Part shown: positions 47,464 to 57,620 of the stretch, piece after piece
Layout of the letters: each line of letters opens with the position of its first letter
Position numbering within the stretch: the stretch's first letter is position 1
DNA from: Fuerstiella sp.
GTDB taxonomy: Bacteria; Planctomycetota; Planctomycetia; Planctomycetales; Planctomycetaceae
Direction: 5' to 3'
Length of the DNA: 64,000 nucleotides
NCBI GenBank assembly: GCA_029247265.1
Contig: JAQWLN010000041.1
Span: 1 to 64,000, forward strand
Position numbers and translations under genes: made by a program
The notes under the pieces: generated by a model
Seen by the model: only the letters and a program-made list of their open reading frames with translations
Database searches by the model: none
What the model was told of the DNA's origin: nothing

Positions 47464-48707
47464 TGAAGTATCTGCCATCAGCGACAATCCGCATCCCTGC
47501 CGCACTGGCATTGGCAGGACTTGCAGTGACAGCTTTTCCGTCACCCACACATGCGGGCGACTGGCGACAGTTCCGCGGTAACGATGCCAATTCCATCGCC
47601 CTCGGAGAAAACCTGCCAACCGAACTCAGCGGCGATTCGATCGCATGGAAAGTGGATCTGCCGGGCCGGGGTCTGTCCGGACCAATCACCGTCGGACAAC
47701 AGATACTGCTGACGGCCAGCTCCGGGTATTCACAGGACCGGCTGCACATCATGAGTTTCGATGCTGAAACCGGCGAAACTCAATGGGAACGACAGTTTGA
47801 AGCGACCGGTCGCACTGGCTGCCATCCCAAGATGTGCGTTGCCACTCCGACACCGGCAAGCGACGGCGAACGCGTCTTTGCATTTTACTCCAGCAGCGAT
47901 CTGATCTGCACAGACCTTGCCGGAAATCTGCAATGGTATCGTGGTCTTGGTGCCGAATACCGCAATGCCAGCAACAGTCTGGGCATGTCGTCGTCGCCAA
48001 TCGTCATTGGCTCAACGGTGATTGTTCAGGCGGAAAGCGAAGCTGAGGCCTTTGCGGCCGGCGTTGATACCGTCACCGGCGAAACAAAATGGAAAATCGA
48101 TCGTCCGCGGAAAGCAAACTGGACGTCTCCTACGATTCTGCCCGCGGCCGAGGGCCGCCCCGCGCTGGCGCTGCTGCAGTCTTCTGCGGGGCTGTCTGCC
48201 GTCGACCCGGAAACGGGGAACGTGGTCTGGACCTTTGATAATGGTGCGTCAACGATTCCGTCCTCACTGGTGGTCGACGGAACCGTCGTCATTCCGTCAA
48301 ACGGCCTGACAACGATTAAACCTTCTGCCGACGGTAGTGCTATTGAATCGGTCTGGAACGCGTCCAATCTTGGACCATCGACTCCCAGCCCCGTGGTAAT
48401 TAACGGCCTGACGATCACAGTGAATTCGGCCGGAGCTCTGTCTGCCGGAGATATAACAACGGGCGAACGTCTGTGGCAACTTAGACTAAAAGGCAAATTC
48501 AGCGGTACTCCGCTGGCGTCCAATGGCCACCTGTTTTTCTTCAACGAAGCAGGATATGCATTCGTCGTGCGACCTGAAAAGGAGAAGGGCAAAATTGTTT
48601 CTGAACTGGATCTGACGGAAACCATTCTGGCCAGTCCGGCGGCTTCCGACAACGCTTTTTACGTGCGAAGCGACGGCCATTTGTGGAAGTTCTCAGAACA
48701 GCGGTAG
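47463..48707 (+). CDS. Secreted PQQ-like beta-propeller protein
   Basis: 414 residues with a signal peptide (LALAGLAVTAFPSPTHA) and eight-blade propeller repeats such as DWRQFRGNDANS, ETGETQWERQF, LAGNLQWYRGL, VTGETKWKID and TTGERLWQLRL. These W-motifs resemble PQQ enzyme/BamB repeats. No quinone-binding residues for dehydrogenase activity are obvious, so a scaffold role is more likely. The TAATG overlap with the upstream gene shows the two act together. Confidence 0.88.
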   Translation: MKYLPSATIRIPAALALAGLAVTAFPSPTHAGDWRQFRGNDANSIALGENLPTELSGDSIAWKVDLPGRGLSGPITVGQQILLTASSGYSQDRLHIMSFDAETGETQWERQFEATGRTGCHPKMCVATPTPASDGERVFAFYSSSDLICTDLAGNLQWYRGLGAEYRNASNSLGMSSSPIVIGSTVIVQAESEAEAFAAGVDTVTGETKWKIDRPRKANWTSPTILPAAEGRPALALLQSSAGLSAVDPETGNVVWTFDNGASTIPSSLVVDGTVVIPSNGLTTIKPSADGSAIESVWNASNLGPSTPSPVVINGLTITVNSAGALSAGDITTGERLWQLRLKGKFSGTPLASNGHLFFFNEAGYAFVVRPEKEKGKIVSELDLTETILASPAASDNAFYVRSDGHLWKFSEQR

Positions 48708-48824
48708 ATTCCATGCTGTAGCCAATTAGGCTGGCTCACGGCCGCGACTGACGTGTTTCGACCTGAGAAGATGGCATGCCCACGAGCCAGCACGATTCAC
48801 GAGAATAAATAAACTGCTCTTCAA

Positions 48825-49235
48825 ATGTCTGATCTCAGCGTACCTGTTGCCATTGGGCTCGGCGGATTCGTCGGTGCTGTGGCACGGTTCTATGTCTCCA
48901 GCGGTGTGGCGAAAGCCTGTGGCGAGGACCTTGCCTTTGCAGGCACAATGTCAGTGAACCTGATCGGCTGTTTTGCGATTGGAGTTCTTTCGACGATTGC
49001 CACACGCACATCCGTGTTTTCGCCGCTGGTACAAACCTGTCTGATTACCGGCCTGCTGGGGTCGCTGACAACATTTTCAACGTTTGCTTTTGAATCTCTG
49101 AGCCTGATGCAGACGGGACGTTTCGCAGCAGCCGTGCTCAACATGAGTGCCAATTTACTGGCTGGCCTGGTTCTGGCATGGCTGGGGATTCAGGTTGCCG
49201 GTCTGTTTCTGTCCGACGTCTCGGCAAACGGTTAG
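48825..49235 (+). CDS. crcB: Fluoride ion exporter CrcB/Fluc
   Basis: 136 residues with four membrane helices. Family motifs are GGFVGAVARFYVS, FAGTMSVNLIGCFAIG and LITGLLGSLTTFSTFAFES (the phenylalanine-lined fluoride pore). Dual-topology dimers export F-. I do not see a fluoride riboswitch (crcB motif) in the 117 nt upstream. The MATE gene follows 12 nt downstream and may share its transcript. Confidence 0.95.
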   Translation: MSDLSVPVAIGLGGFVGAVARFYVSSGVAKACGEDLAFAGTMSVNLIGCFAIGVLSTIATRTSVFSPLVQTCLITGLLGSLTTFSTFAFESLSLMQTGRFAAAVLNMSANLLAGLVLAWLGIQVAGLFLSDVSANG

Positions 49236-49247
49236 GTTCCTGCGAGC

Positions 49248-50702
49248 ATGTCGGAGAGTGAAATCAATTCGGTAGTGAAACACGATTCCGCGCAGTCGAA
49301 CGTCGCCGAGCCAGGAAGTTTCCGTGAACTGCTGCACGTGGCACTGCCGCTGATCATCAGTTCCGGCTCACTGTCCGTGATGAGCGCCGTCGACCGCATG
49401 ATGCTGGCGGGGTATTCCGCCGACGCACTGGCCGCGGTGACTCCTGCGTCAATGTTGCATTGGACGATTGTCTGTATTCCGTTGGGTACGATTTTGTATT
49501 CCAACACATTCATTTCGCAATACGACGGGGCAGGCCGCACGGGTCGCCTGACAGCATCGCTGTTCCAGGCGATCTGGCTGGCAGTGATCTCCGGGATTCT
49601 GCTGACTCTGGTGACACCGTGGACGCATACACTGCTTTCCATGACCGGGCACGAAGCAGGAGTTGTTGCCGAAGAGACCATCTATTTCAATACACTGTGC
49701 AGTGGCAGCAGTGTGCTGCTGCTGGCCATGGCTCTCAGCTGTTTTTTCAGCGGACGACGACAGACTCAGGTTGTCATGTACGTCAATCTGTTCAGCACTG
49801 TGGTTAACTTCGGGCTGAACTATCTGCTGATCTTCGGCAACGGGCCGTTTCCTGAAATGGGCATTCGCGGGGCCGCAGTAGCCACAGTGGCCGCTCGTTT
49901 CTTTGACATTGCCGCTTACATCGTACTGATGAGACGAGCGAATCGATCGGGCACCTTTCCCTTTCGAAAGTGCTGGCGGATGGACCGTACGCTGCTGAAA
50001 AAGTATCTGAGATTCGGATTGCCCAGCGGGCTGCATTATTTTGTCGACAACTCCGGGTTTACCATTTTCCTGTTGATTGTCGGCAGTCTGAGTCGAGATG
50101 CACTGGCGGCGACAAACCTGGCCTTCAGCGTGAATGGTCTGATCTTTGTCCCGTTGCTGGGATTCGGCACGGCGGTCCAGACTCTGGTCGGCCATCACAT
50201 CGGCGCCGGGCTGCAGCCTGCTGTTGTGCGGACGACATGGAATGCTGTCCGCATGGCCGTCGTCTGGACCGGTTCGGCAGCGCTTTTGTTGATTTTGTTC
50301 CCGGCCGTCAGTCTGATGCCGTTTGTCGCGTTCAGCGTTGATGGTTCGGCGGCCGCTGAGTCGCTGCAGCGACTGTTGCCCACTGCCACAATTCTGCTGC
50401 AGTTTGTCGCGGTTTATTCCGTGTTCGATGCACTGGCCGTTGTCTTTGCGTCAGCCCTGCGCGGCGCCGGCGACACGTTGTTCCCCATGCTCATCACAAT
50501 GTTTTCCAGTTGGTTTGTGATGACACTGCCCGCGTGGTGGATTCTGTCATCCGGCAGCGCTACTCCTCAGCGACTATGGCTGACCTGCACGGTACATATC
50601 GTGTTCATGGGCACCATGATGCTGCTGAGATATCGCACGGGGCACTGGAAGCAGATTCACGTCATTGATGACGCTGGAGACGGAATCAAGCAACCGACAT
50701 AA
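49248..50702 (+). CDS. MATE family efflux transporter
   Basis: 484 residues with 12 helices in two related halves, beginning LLHVALPLIISSGSLSVMSAVDRMMLAGY and later FGLPSGLHYFVDNSGFTIF, in runs shorter than 20 residues when divided. The related halves are a feature of NorM/DinF-type sodium- or proton-driven exporters. The 3' end overlaps the convergent DUF1501 gene by 17 bp. The substrate is unknown; proximity to crcB suggests a stress or ion role only weakly. Confidence 0.9.
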   Translation: MSESEINSVVKHDSAQSNVAEPGSFRELLHVALPLIISSGSLSVMSAVDRMMLAGYSADALAAVTPASMLHWTIVCIPLGTILYSNTFISQYDGAGRTGRLTASLFQAIWLAVISGILLTLVTPWTHTLLSMTGHEAGVVAEETIYFNTLCSGSSVLLLAMALSCFFSGRRQTQVVMYVNLFSTVVNFGLNYLLIFGNGPFPEMGIRGAAVATVAARFFDIAAYIVLMRRANRSGTFPFRKCWRMDRTLLKKYLRFGLPSGLHYFVDNSGFTIFLLIVGSLSRDALAATNLAFSVNGLIFVPLLGFGTAVQTLVGHHIGAGLQPAVVRTTWNAVRMAVVWTGSAALLLILFPAVSLMPFVAFSVDGSAAAESLQRLLPTATILLQFVAVYSVFDALAVVFASALRGAGDTLFPMLITMFSSWFVMTLPAWWILSSGSATPQRLWLTCTVHIVFMGTMMLLRYRTGHWKQIHVIDDAGDGIKQPT

Positions 50703-52107
50703 TCTCGTCGATTGGATCACCAAAGGGCAGAATCTGCATAGGTCGTCCCTGCAGATCGTGCAGCGTGTGTTTATGATTGATACCAAGATGACGGTATACC
50801 GACGCCCACAGGTCATTGGGTGTCAGGATGCGTTCGACCGGATGTTCGCCCTTGCTATTCGTGGCACCAATGACCTGTCCGGTTCTCATGCCACCGCCGG
50901 AGACCAATACCGACATTGCCTTCGGCCAGTGGTCTCGACCAGGTTGTTCGACGCCTGTCTTTGTTCCACGTTGCACGGTAATGCGGGGTGTGCGCCCGAA
51001 TTCTCCCGTCGCCACCAATAGTACCTTACGATCCAGGCCGCGTTCGTAAAGATCTTCAATCAATGCCGTAAGCGCCTGATCATACACGGGCAGACGCCAT
51101 TCGCTGTCCTTGAAGATGTGGGCGTTGACGGCATGTGAGTCCCAGTTGTACGCGCCCTCTTTGGGCATCGGCACTCCCTGGGCATACGGATTCTCCCAGA
51201 CCATTGTGACAAACCGCACACCGGCTTCGACAAGACGACGACCCAGAATGGCTCGCTGCCCATAAGCATGCCAGCCGTATCGATCCCGCAACTCCTTCGG
51301 CTCCTTCGACAAATCAAATGCGTTTCGCACCTTGTCGCTCATCAGCATATCGACGGCCTGACGATTGAAGCTGTCCATCGCTTTCATCGTGCCGCTTTTG
51401 TCGACATCGCGGCGGAACTGGTCAACACCTTCCAGCATCGCCAGGCGGTCATCAAGGCGTCCTTCCATCGCTTTTTTGACTCCGATGTTCTGGACCTTGA
51501 AGTCATCGTCGCTGGGATTACCACCGACGATAAACGGCGTCGTGGATGGCCCCAACCATGCAGGCCCCATCGCAAATGTGTCGATGCCCGCTCGGCTGGC
51601 ATCCACTTCATTTACGCATACCGGCATTTCGCTGGTGCCGTCTTCCAGCATTTTTTTGATGATGCAGCTGACGGCAGGAGCGTCGTTAACAGTTCCGGTC
51701 GGTGTCGCCGGAACGCGACCGGTCATCAGGCGTTTGTGGCCGCCACCATGGTCAGCGAACTCATGATGGATCGATCGAATCAGATTGAACTTATCGGCGA
51801 TCCTGGCGTGCATCGGCAACAGTTCGCAGACGTCAAGCCCCGGCACATTGGTCTGAATCGGATTGAATTCGCCACGATATTCGGCCGGTGCATGCGGCTT
51901 CATGTCGTACGTTTCCATGTGCGGCGGCCCTCCCGGCAACCACACAAAGATGACGGACGTGTCGCTGAGATCATTACCGACTGCGGCGGCCTGAGCCTTG
52001 TACGACAGGTAGTCGCTCATGCCCATGCCAAGAACGCTGAATCCTCCCAGTTCGAGAAACGTCCGACGGTTCATCGGCCCGGGGCAGTTTCGCTGGCGGT
52101 GTTTCAT
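50686..52107 (-). CDS. DUF1501 Tat-exported protein
   Basis: 473 residues from the ATG at 52107. A twin-arginine signal (MNRRTFLELGGFSVLGMG) precedes a DUF1501 domain, a sulfatase-like alkaline-phosphatase fold without the formylglycine site. It carries VIFVWLPGGPPHMETYDMKP, SIHHEFADHGGGHKRLMTG and VATGEFGRTPRI. DUF1501 proteins are abundant in planctomycetes and often sit next to DUF1549/DUF1553 genes; none does here. The tatC gene in this window would export it. Confidence 0.95.
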   Translation of the reverse strand: MKHRQRNCPGPMNRRTFLELGGFSVLGMGMSDYLSYKAQAAAVGNDLSDTSVIFVWLPGGPPHMETYDMKPHAPAEYRGEFNPIQTNVPGLDVCELLPMHARIADKFNLIRSIHHEFADHGGGHKRLMTGRVPATPTGTVNDAPAVSCIIKKMLEDGTSEMPVCVNEVDASRAGIDTFAMGPAWLGPSTTPFIVGGNPSDDDFKVQNIGVKKAMEGRLDDRLAMLEGVDQFRRDVDKSGTMKAMDSFNRQAVDMLMSDKVRNAFDLSKEPKELRDRYGWHAYGQRAILGRRLVEAGVRFVTMVWENPYAQGVPMPKEGAYNWDSHAVNAHIFKDSEWRLPVYDQALTALIEDLYERGLDRKVLLVATGEFGRTPRITVQRGTKTGVEQPGRDHWPKAMSVLVSGGGMRTGQVIGATNSKGEHPVERILTPNDLWASVYRHLGINHKHTLHDLQGRPMQILPFGDPIDEIMSVA

Positions 52108-52356
52108 GAAGTGGTCCTTGGTGCATGGCGGGAAGGACGAGTGTGGACGTCGCTGGCAGAATTCCGGATGTGGCACAGTATGACTTATTCATCGGTCTAA
52201 CGGGAAACCTCAATGGCGAAATTCTGTTCCGGCGGACTTCCAAGAGCAGAAAACAGGCGTTTTTACAGGCACAGAACGAATAAACGAGCTGAACACTGAG
52301 GCGGTGCGTGGCACAAGAACAACATTAATCGGCTCCGCAACGATCGGCAGCCAGCG

Positions 52357-52716
52357 TCACGAATCTGAAATCAGCGTGCCGACCTGGGCGGAAAACTGAC
52401 CGCGACTCATGACTTTTCCGAAGCCGACACTTCTTGCCGCGTCAAGTTTCGCGGTGTGAACATGCGGACCATACGCGACAGCTCGGTGCAGCACATCGGC
52501 AGGAATAGAATCCGCAAGACTGGTGAGCTCCAGACTCGGCAGTCCCAGATCCACCAGCAAGAGTGCGGTGGGATCTTCGCTGATTGCCGCGACCACATCC
52601 AAAACCGATCCGGCGCTGCAAAACGATCGCCCAGCCTGCGCAGCATATCCGCTGACCGTGCTGCTGAGCATCAGATCGTTGGCTAACAGAACAACGAACG
52701 TTGCAGGTGATGTCAT
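52357..52716 (-). CDS. Receiver-like (CheY-fold) orphan protein
   Basis: 119 residues with beta-alpha repeats: VVLLANDLMLSSTVSGYA, ALLLVDLGLPSLELTSLAD and FGKVMSRGQFSAQVG. LLLVDLGLP matches the response-regulator beta-3 strand with the phosphorylatable aspartate (about residue 56), but the usual acidic pair at the N-terminus is reduced and the conserved lysine is displaced. It therefore may not be phosphorylated. AGGAG lies 6 nt before the ATG. It follows the HtrA-like gene by 19 nt on the same strand. Confidence 0.65.
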   Translation of the reverse strand: MTSPATFVVLLANDLMLSSTVSGYAAQAGRSFCSAGSVLDVVAAISEDPTALLLVDLGLPSLELTSLADSIPADVLHRAVAYGPHVHTAKLDAARSVGFGKVMSRGQFSAQVGTLISDS

Positions 52717-52735
52717 CAGGAACTCCTACGAAATT

Positions 52736-54280
52736 TCATTCCGATGTTTCCCAGATCTTCATTAGTTCACGTGAGCCCTGGCGAACAATTCCGCCGTCCT
52801 CCAGAATCGCTTCGGTGGCCGCCGTAACCCGCAATCGATCCAGTACGATGACCTCGGCAAGTGTGTCAAAGAATCGAATTTCAACGAACTCGTCCTTTGC
52901 GTCGCGGAGCAACTCGACCATCTGGCTGAATCCAGTCACCATCTGGTCGTTGACGGACTTCACGGTCAGAAAATAGGGAATCGTTCGATAACCACGGGCC
53001 GTTTCGTGAGTCAGCAGCCTCGTGACGACGACCAATTCTTCCGTCGAATTCTCATCGCGAAACTCATAGCGACGCTGGACAAGAGGACTCTTTGCCTGCT
53101 GCATCATTGATTTCACCACTGACAACGCGCGCCGCCGGTTCGCGTCACTCGATGCTCCGCCTGTGTCAACAGCAGCCACGTAATCGGCCGTTGCTTCCGA
53201 AAACACAATGGGACCGTAGACAAAGTACCGCGGGTAATTCCCGCCCGTGTACGTGATCAGTTTCTTTCGCATTTCGACCGGGACTGACAGTTGTTGTTCA
53301 GTACCGTTTCGAATCACTGTCACGGGGACATGACCATTCTCTGCAACTTCAATGGCGAGGCGCGTGAACGACAGATTGACGTCATTCTGCATGCGGCATC
53401 GCCCTCGATTGTCGACATTGTAGTCCGCAATCTGTGTGATGATATCTCCTTCCTTCAAAGGCGAATCATTCTGTTCGCGAACACCGTGGCACAGGACTCC
53501 CGTCACGTCTGACAACAACTTAAGTCGGCGTCGCAATGCCGAGTTCTCAAGGTGTTGGTACCTGGGGTTGAAATCCGGTTTTCCGTCGTATGTGCCGTCG
53601 GCGACATCATCAAGAAACTTTCGAATCTCTTCTGTCGGTATAACGTAGCCGATATCGTTTGCGCTGCGGATATGGCTGAATGCGATCCCGGCAATCTGAC
53701 CGTCGACGATTGCCGGGCCGCCACTATTGCCCGGGTTAATAGCTGCGTCGATCTGAATTCGCAAACCGACTGCGCCATATCGGTAACTGGTGTGTTCGAT
53801 TCGGGAGACAATGCCCTCCGTAACGGACTGAGTATTGCCACCGGTCGGGTATCCATAAACCTGAACGGTTGATTTTACAGTTGGTGACTTTCCGGCAAGT
53901 GCCAGCGGTGCGATGTCCGTTAAATCGCCCGTCGGTTCGAACTCAAGTAATGCCAGATCAATTCCCGGAGCCAGAATCCTGACGCTGGCCGGAATGCGCT
54001 CCGATGAGTTGAACGGCTGCAGAGTGATTTCCGTTGTATTCAGAACGACATGTACATTGGTCAACACCTGGCCTTTGCCGATGATGACTCCTGAACCACT
54101 AACGGAACGTGGCGTCTGTCTTAGCCATGGAGAGCTGAGATTGATTGACCGATTCTTTGAGTGCACCTTTACGACCGCGTTCAGGTTGGCGGCTTCGTCT
54201 GCGACGGCATTTGGTAGAAATGCGCCCAGAGTGATTGCAATACGGAATAGATCTGCCCTTCGCGTAAGTGATAACGCCAT
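52736..54280 (-). CDS. Trypsin-like (HtrA/Deg family) serine protease
   Basis: 514 residues from the ATG at 54280, chosen because GGAGG lies 5 nt upstream; the frame to 54538 is discarded. A signal-like N-terminus (RIAITLGAFLPNAVA) precedes the catalytic triad: TNVHVVL (histidine), GIDLALLEF (aspartate) and INPGNSGGPAIVDG (serine). A PDZ-like part (about 290-390) has DSPLKEGDIITQIADYNV. The last 160 residues are extra. This arrangement is close to plant/bacterial Deg9-type proteases with a second non-catalytic PDZ. Divergent from the VCBS gene; the receiver-like gene follows. Confidence 0.88.
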   Translation of the reverse strand: MALSLTRRADLFRIAITLGAFLPNAVADEAANLNAVVKVHSKNRSINLSSPWLRQTPRSVSGSGVIIGKGQVLTNVHVVLNTTEITLQPFNSSERIPASVRILAPGIDLALLEFEPTGDLTDIAPLALAGKSPTVKSTVQVYGYPTGGNTQSVTEGIVSRIEHTSYRYGAVGLRIQIDAAINPGNSGGPAIVDGQIAGIAFSHIRSANDIGYVIPTEEIRKFLDDVADGTYDGKPDFNPRYQHLENSALRRRLKLLSDVTGVLCHGVREQNDSPLKEGDIITQIADYNVDNRGRCRMQNDVNLSFTRLAIEVAENGHVPVTVIRNGTEQQLSVPVEMRKKLITYTGGNYPRYFVYGPIVFSEATADYVAAVDTGGASSDANRRRALSVVKSMMQQAKSPLVQRRYEFRDENSTEELVVVTRLLTHETARGYRTIPYFLTVKSVNDQMVTGFSQMVELLRDAKDEFVEIRFFDTLAEVIVLDRLRVTAATEAILEDGGIVRQGSRELMKIWETSE

Positions 54281-54425
54281 AGGTGCCTCCGTTAAGAAAG
54301 GAATCGGACCGCAGTGATTGTACGAATTCCCCTGATTTCGCAACACGGCAATGTTTTCTGTCGTTTGCATTCCTGAAACGGAGTGTTGATCATGGTGGCT
54401 GTTGTTTCTAACTCGGAGGTGATCG

Positions 54426-55592
54426 ATGCATAAATCCTGTTCAATCGTCGGCATTGTTTCTGTGTTCGTCGTGACCACGCAGGCGAGCGAACCCGCGCTG
54501 CGGTTTACGGCGAAAACAATCGATGGAAACGTCGGCAAGGTCTGTTACGCCGTAACAACAGCCGACGTGGACAATGACGGGAAGCGAGACATTGTGGCCG
54601 TTACAGAGAATCGAGTTCTGTGGTATCAGAACCCATCGTGGAAAATGCACGTAATCATTGAAGACCAGACGCCGCTTGACAACGTCTGCATTGCGCCGCT
54701 GGATATCGATGGCGACGGCAGCGTGGATTTCGCCCTTGGTGCCGGATGGACGAAAATGGGCACACTGCACTGGCTGACTCGAGGATCGTCTCTGAATGAG
54801 AAGTGGACAGTACATTCGATCGGCGAAGAAAAATGGACTCACCGAATGAGATTCGCAGATGTGCTGGGCAAAGGTAAACCACAGCTCGTAGTGTCACCGT
54901 TAAATGCGACCGTCGGAGATGGTGTGCGGCTGACCGCCTTCGAAATCCCCGCCGATCCTCGCGCGGACCGCTGGCCGGCAACCGTGCTGAACGCAGAACT
55001 TAATCGAATGCACAATCACTGGCACGTCGACTTTGACGGCGATGAAAAGATCGACACACTGACCTCAAGCCGGGAAGGAGTGAACCTTATCCGCCGCACG
55101 GCGAGTGGATGGCATCGTGCCCGCCTCGGCACAGGAGCCGAAGCCGAGGAACCGAATCAAAGTGGTGCCGGGGAAATCAAAATGGGAATACTGGCTAGCG
55201 GCAAGCAGTTCATCGCTACCGTCGAACCAATGCACGGACACAGCGTCGTGGTGTATACGGCTCCCCAACAGGAATCAGCCGATGGAATGTGGGTCCGACA
55301 CGTGATCGACACAGACTTCAAACGCGGCCATGCGTTGTGGACAGCTGATATTGACAACGATGGCAGCAACGAAATTGCGTTCGGGCACAGCGACACGCCG
55401 GACATTTTCGGTGTGATCGTCTACAACTGCACCTCTGATGACGGAGCCGTCTGGTCGAAACAGGTTGTTGATGCCGGTGGAATAGCCACAGAAGCTTTGC
55501 TTGTGGAAGACCTGACAGGAGACGGAAAACCAGACATCGTTGCTGGCGGACGAGCCACGCACAACGTGAAGTTGTACATTCAGCAACCATGA
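54426..55592 (+). CDS. Secreted VCBS/FG-GAP repeat protein
   Basis: 388 residues with signal peptide (IVGIVSVFVVTTQASEP). Calcium-binding-like repeats of a seven-bladed propeller occur throughout: ADVDNDGKRDIVAV, LDIDGDGSVDFALG, VDFDGDEKIDTLTS, ADIDNDGSNEIAFG and EDLTGDGKPDIVAG. Planctomycetes have many such exported proteins, often linked to adhesion. GGAGG lies 6 nt before the ATG. It shares the 145-bp divergent promoter region with the protease. Confidence 0.9.
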   Translation: MHKSCSIVGIVSVFVVTTQASEPALRFTAKTIDGNVGKVCYAVTTADVDNDGKRDIVAVTENRVLWYQNPSWKMHVIIEDQTPLDNVCIAPLDIDGDGSVDFALGAGWTKMGTLHWLTRGSSLNEKWTVHSIGEEKWTHRMRFADVLGKGKPQLVVSPLNATVGDGVRLTAFEIPADPRADRWPATVLNAELNRMHNHWHVDFDGDEKIDTLTSSREGVNLIRRTASGWHRARLGTGAEAEEPNQSGAGEIKMGILASGKQFIATVEPMHGHSVVVYTAPQQESADGMWVRHVIDTDFKRGHALWTADIDNDGSNEIAFGHSDTPDIFGVIVYNCTSDDGAVWSKQVVDAGGIATEALLVEDLTGDGKPDIVAGGRATHNVKLYIQQP

Positions 55593-56019
55593 CGGAACGG
55601 CGGCGGCGGCGCGGAGCATCTTCGACGGATTGTTCGAGCTAACGCTCGGAATCCGCAGCCCCACTCCCGCTGGTCGCTGCAGATACGCCGCACACAGTCA
55701 TTATTGGGTTCCTGGAAATCCCGTAAAGTCCTGTGTTTTGGGCAATTTATACCGCCAGACGTATTTGTTGGCGGCATTCCGGGGAACGACCGCCGAATGT
55801 CAGTGAACGGGTTGCCAGGGACTTTATCCGACGATATCATCCCGGGTTCGATTTTGCAGGGGTTTTCAACAACGCTGGAGCGTCCGCAGTGCGACGGCAC
55901 TAACGCTCGCGTCAATAAACCCTTTGGTGAAAGTGCTTTACGTTTTATCGACTGCCATGGCAGGCAGATCGTGAAACATTGACGCTCATTTAGGTTGTTT
56001 TTCCTGGCTGGCTGATTTC
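55593..56019. other. Intergenic region between the VCBS gene and ffh
   Basis: 427 bases. CGAGCTAACGCTCG at 55635-55648 is the reverse complement of the repeat at 33185-33198. A CACTAACGCTCG half copy is near 55898. I see no terminator with a T tract or RNA gene. The ffh promoter should lie in the right-hand 150 bases. Confidence 0.5.
55635..55648. repeat. Palindromic intergenic element, copy 2
   Basis: CGAGCTAACGCTCG, a near-palindrome identical on the opposite strand to 33185-33198. Two copies in non-coding sequence 22 kb apart suggest a dispersed small repeat; chance cannot be excluded for 14 bp. Confidence 0.45.
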
Positions 56020-57501
56020 GTGTTCGAAGGTATTACAGAAGGTCTGACCAACGCCTTTTCGGCTTTCCGCGGTAGCGGAAAGATCACGGAAGGGAATATT
56101 CGCGACGGCATGAAGCAGGTGCGTACCGCACTGCTGGAGGCCGACGTTGCGTTTGATGTTGCGCAGGACTTTGTCAGGGACATCACAGAACAGGCCATCG
56201 GCGCGGACGTGCTGAAGTCCCTGCGGCCCGATGAACAGCTGGTCGGCATTGTGCATCAGGGTCTGATCGACCTGATGGCCGGCGATCATTCTCTGCCCCT
56301 CAAACGTGACGGCGTCACCGTTCTCATGATGTGTGGGCTGCAGGGAAGTGGTAAAACCACGACCTGCGGCAAACTGGCTCGGTTGCTGAAAGAAGAAGGC
56401 CATACTCCGATGCTGGTCGCGGCCGACCTTCAGCGGCCGGCCGCTATTGAGCAGCTGAAAATCATCGGCGAACAGGTCGGCTGTCCTGTTTACCATGAAG
56501 ACCCGGCGAAGAGTGACCCGGTTCAGGTCTGCCGCAATGGAGTAAAGCAGGCAAAGTCGAACGGCGCAACGCTTGTCATTCTGGATACCGCCGGCCGATT
56601 GGGTATCGACGAAGAGTTGATGAAGGAACTGCAGCGGATTGATAACCGCGTGGCTCCGGACATGTGCCTGTTCGTCTGCGATGCGATGACCGGGCAGGAT
56701 GCCGTCAACAGTGCCAAGGCCTTCAATGAAGCACTGGAACTGGACGGCGTCATCCTGACAAAACTGGACGGCGATACTCGCGGCGGTGCGGCACTCAGCG
56801 TACGAGCCGTCACGGGGGTCCCGATCAAGTACGTCGGTGTCGGCGAACAACTGGATCGCCTTGAGCAGTTTCACCCGGACCGCATGGCCGGACGAATTCT
56901 CGGCATGGGCGATGTGTTGTCTCTTGTTGAGAAAGCTCAGCAGGAGTTCGACGAAGATGAGATGCTTGCCCAGCAGGAGAAAATGCAGCAGGGCAAGTTC
57001 ACGCTGGATGATTTTCGCAAGCAGATGCGACAGATCAAAAAGCTGGGCTCAATGCGTGAAGTCATGAAGATGATTCCGGGCATGGGTAAAGTCGTCGACC
57101 AGATGGGAGACATGAACCCGGAAGACGACATGCGGCGGATCGAAGGCATCATTAATTCAATGACACTGGACGAACGTCACAACCCGGAGAGAATCGACCG
57201 AGGCAGGCGTAATCGAATCGCTTCCGGTAGTGGTGTCGAACCGGCTGAGGTCAACAAGCTGCTCAAGGATTTCAACTCCATGGGCAAGATGATGCAGGAC
57301 ATGTCGAACATGAGCGTGAAAGACCGCATGAAGGCCGTCAAGCAGATGTCAGATGGCGGAATGATGGATCCCAACGCCAACATTCAGGAAAAGAAAACAC
57401 GAAGTAAGCGTGGACCGGTGGATTCGGTTCAATTGCGGGATAAGAAGAAGAAACAGCGTAAAGACGCACGGAAGGCCAAGAAACGAAACCGAAGAAAGTA
57501 A
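56020..57501 (+). CDS. ffh: Signal recognition particle protein Ffh (SRP54)
   Basis: 493 residues from a GTG at 56020 ([20 protein letters not shown]). The N domain (1-95) precedes the G domain with P-loop [42 protein letters not shown] and [16 protein letters not shown]. The methionine-rich M domain (about 320-460) binds the signal peptide and 4.5S RNA, for example [20 protein letters not shown] basic tail ([19 protein letters not shown]) ends it. Ffh inserts membrane proteins cotranslationally. It is followed by rpsP as in many bacteria. Confidence 0.97.
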   Translation: MFEGITEGLTNAFSAFRGSGKITEGNIRDGMKQVRTALLEADVAFDVAQDFVRDITEQAIGADVLKSLRPDEQLVGIVHQGLIDLMAGDHSLPLKRDGVTVLMMCGLQGSGKTTTCGKLARLLKEEGHTPMLVAADLQRPAAIEQLKIIGEQVGCPVYHEDPAKSDPVQVCRNGVKQAKSNGATLVILDTAGRLGIDEELMKELQRIDNRVAPDMCLFVCDAMTGQDAVNSAKAFNEALELDGVILTKLDGDTRGGAALSVRAVTGVPIKYVGVGEQLDRLEQFHPDRMAGRILGMGDVLSLVEKAQQEFDEDEMLAQQEKMQQGKFTLDDFRKQMRQIKKLGSMREVMKMIPGMGKVVDQMGDMNPEDDMRRIEGIINSMTLDERHNPERIDRGRRNRIASGSGVEPAEVNKLLKDFNSMGKMMQDMSNMSVKDRMKAVKQMSDGGMMDPNANIQEKKTRSKRGPVDSVQLRDKKKKQRKDARKAKKRNRRK

Positions 57502-57620
57502 TTCCGTCAATCGTGGATTGATGGACAGCCGGACTGGGTGCACCCCGTCCGGTACACTGGACAATCAAACGGGGCTAATGCCTCATTCACTTCGCAAGTA
57601 GCGGTTCCTGGGAGTTGTTA

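Noticed and set aside
48708-48824. Possible fluoride riboswitch before crcB
   Set aside because: The conserved motif of the crcB RNA is not visible in these 117 bases.
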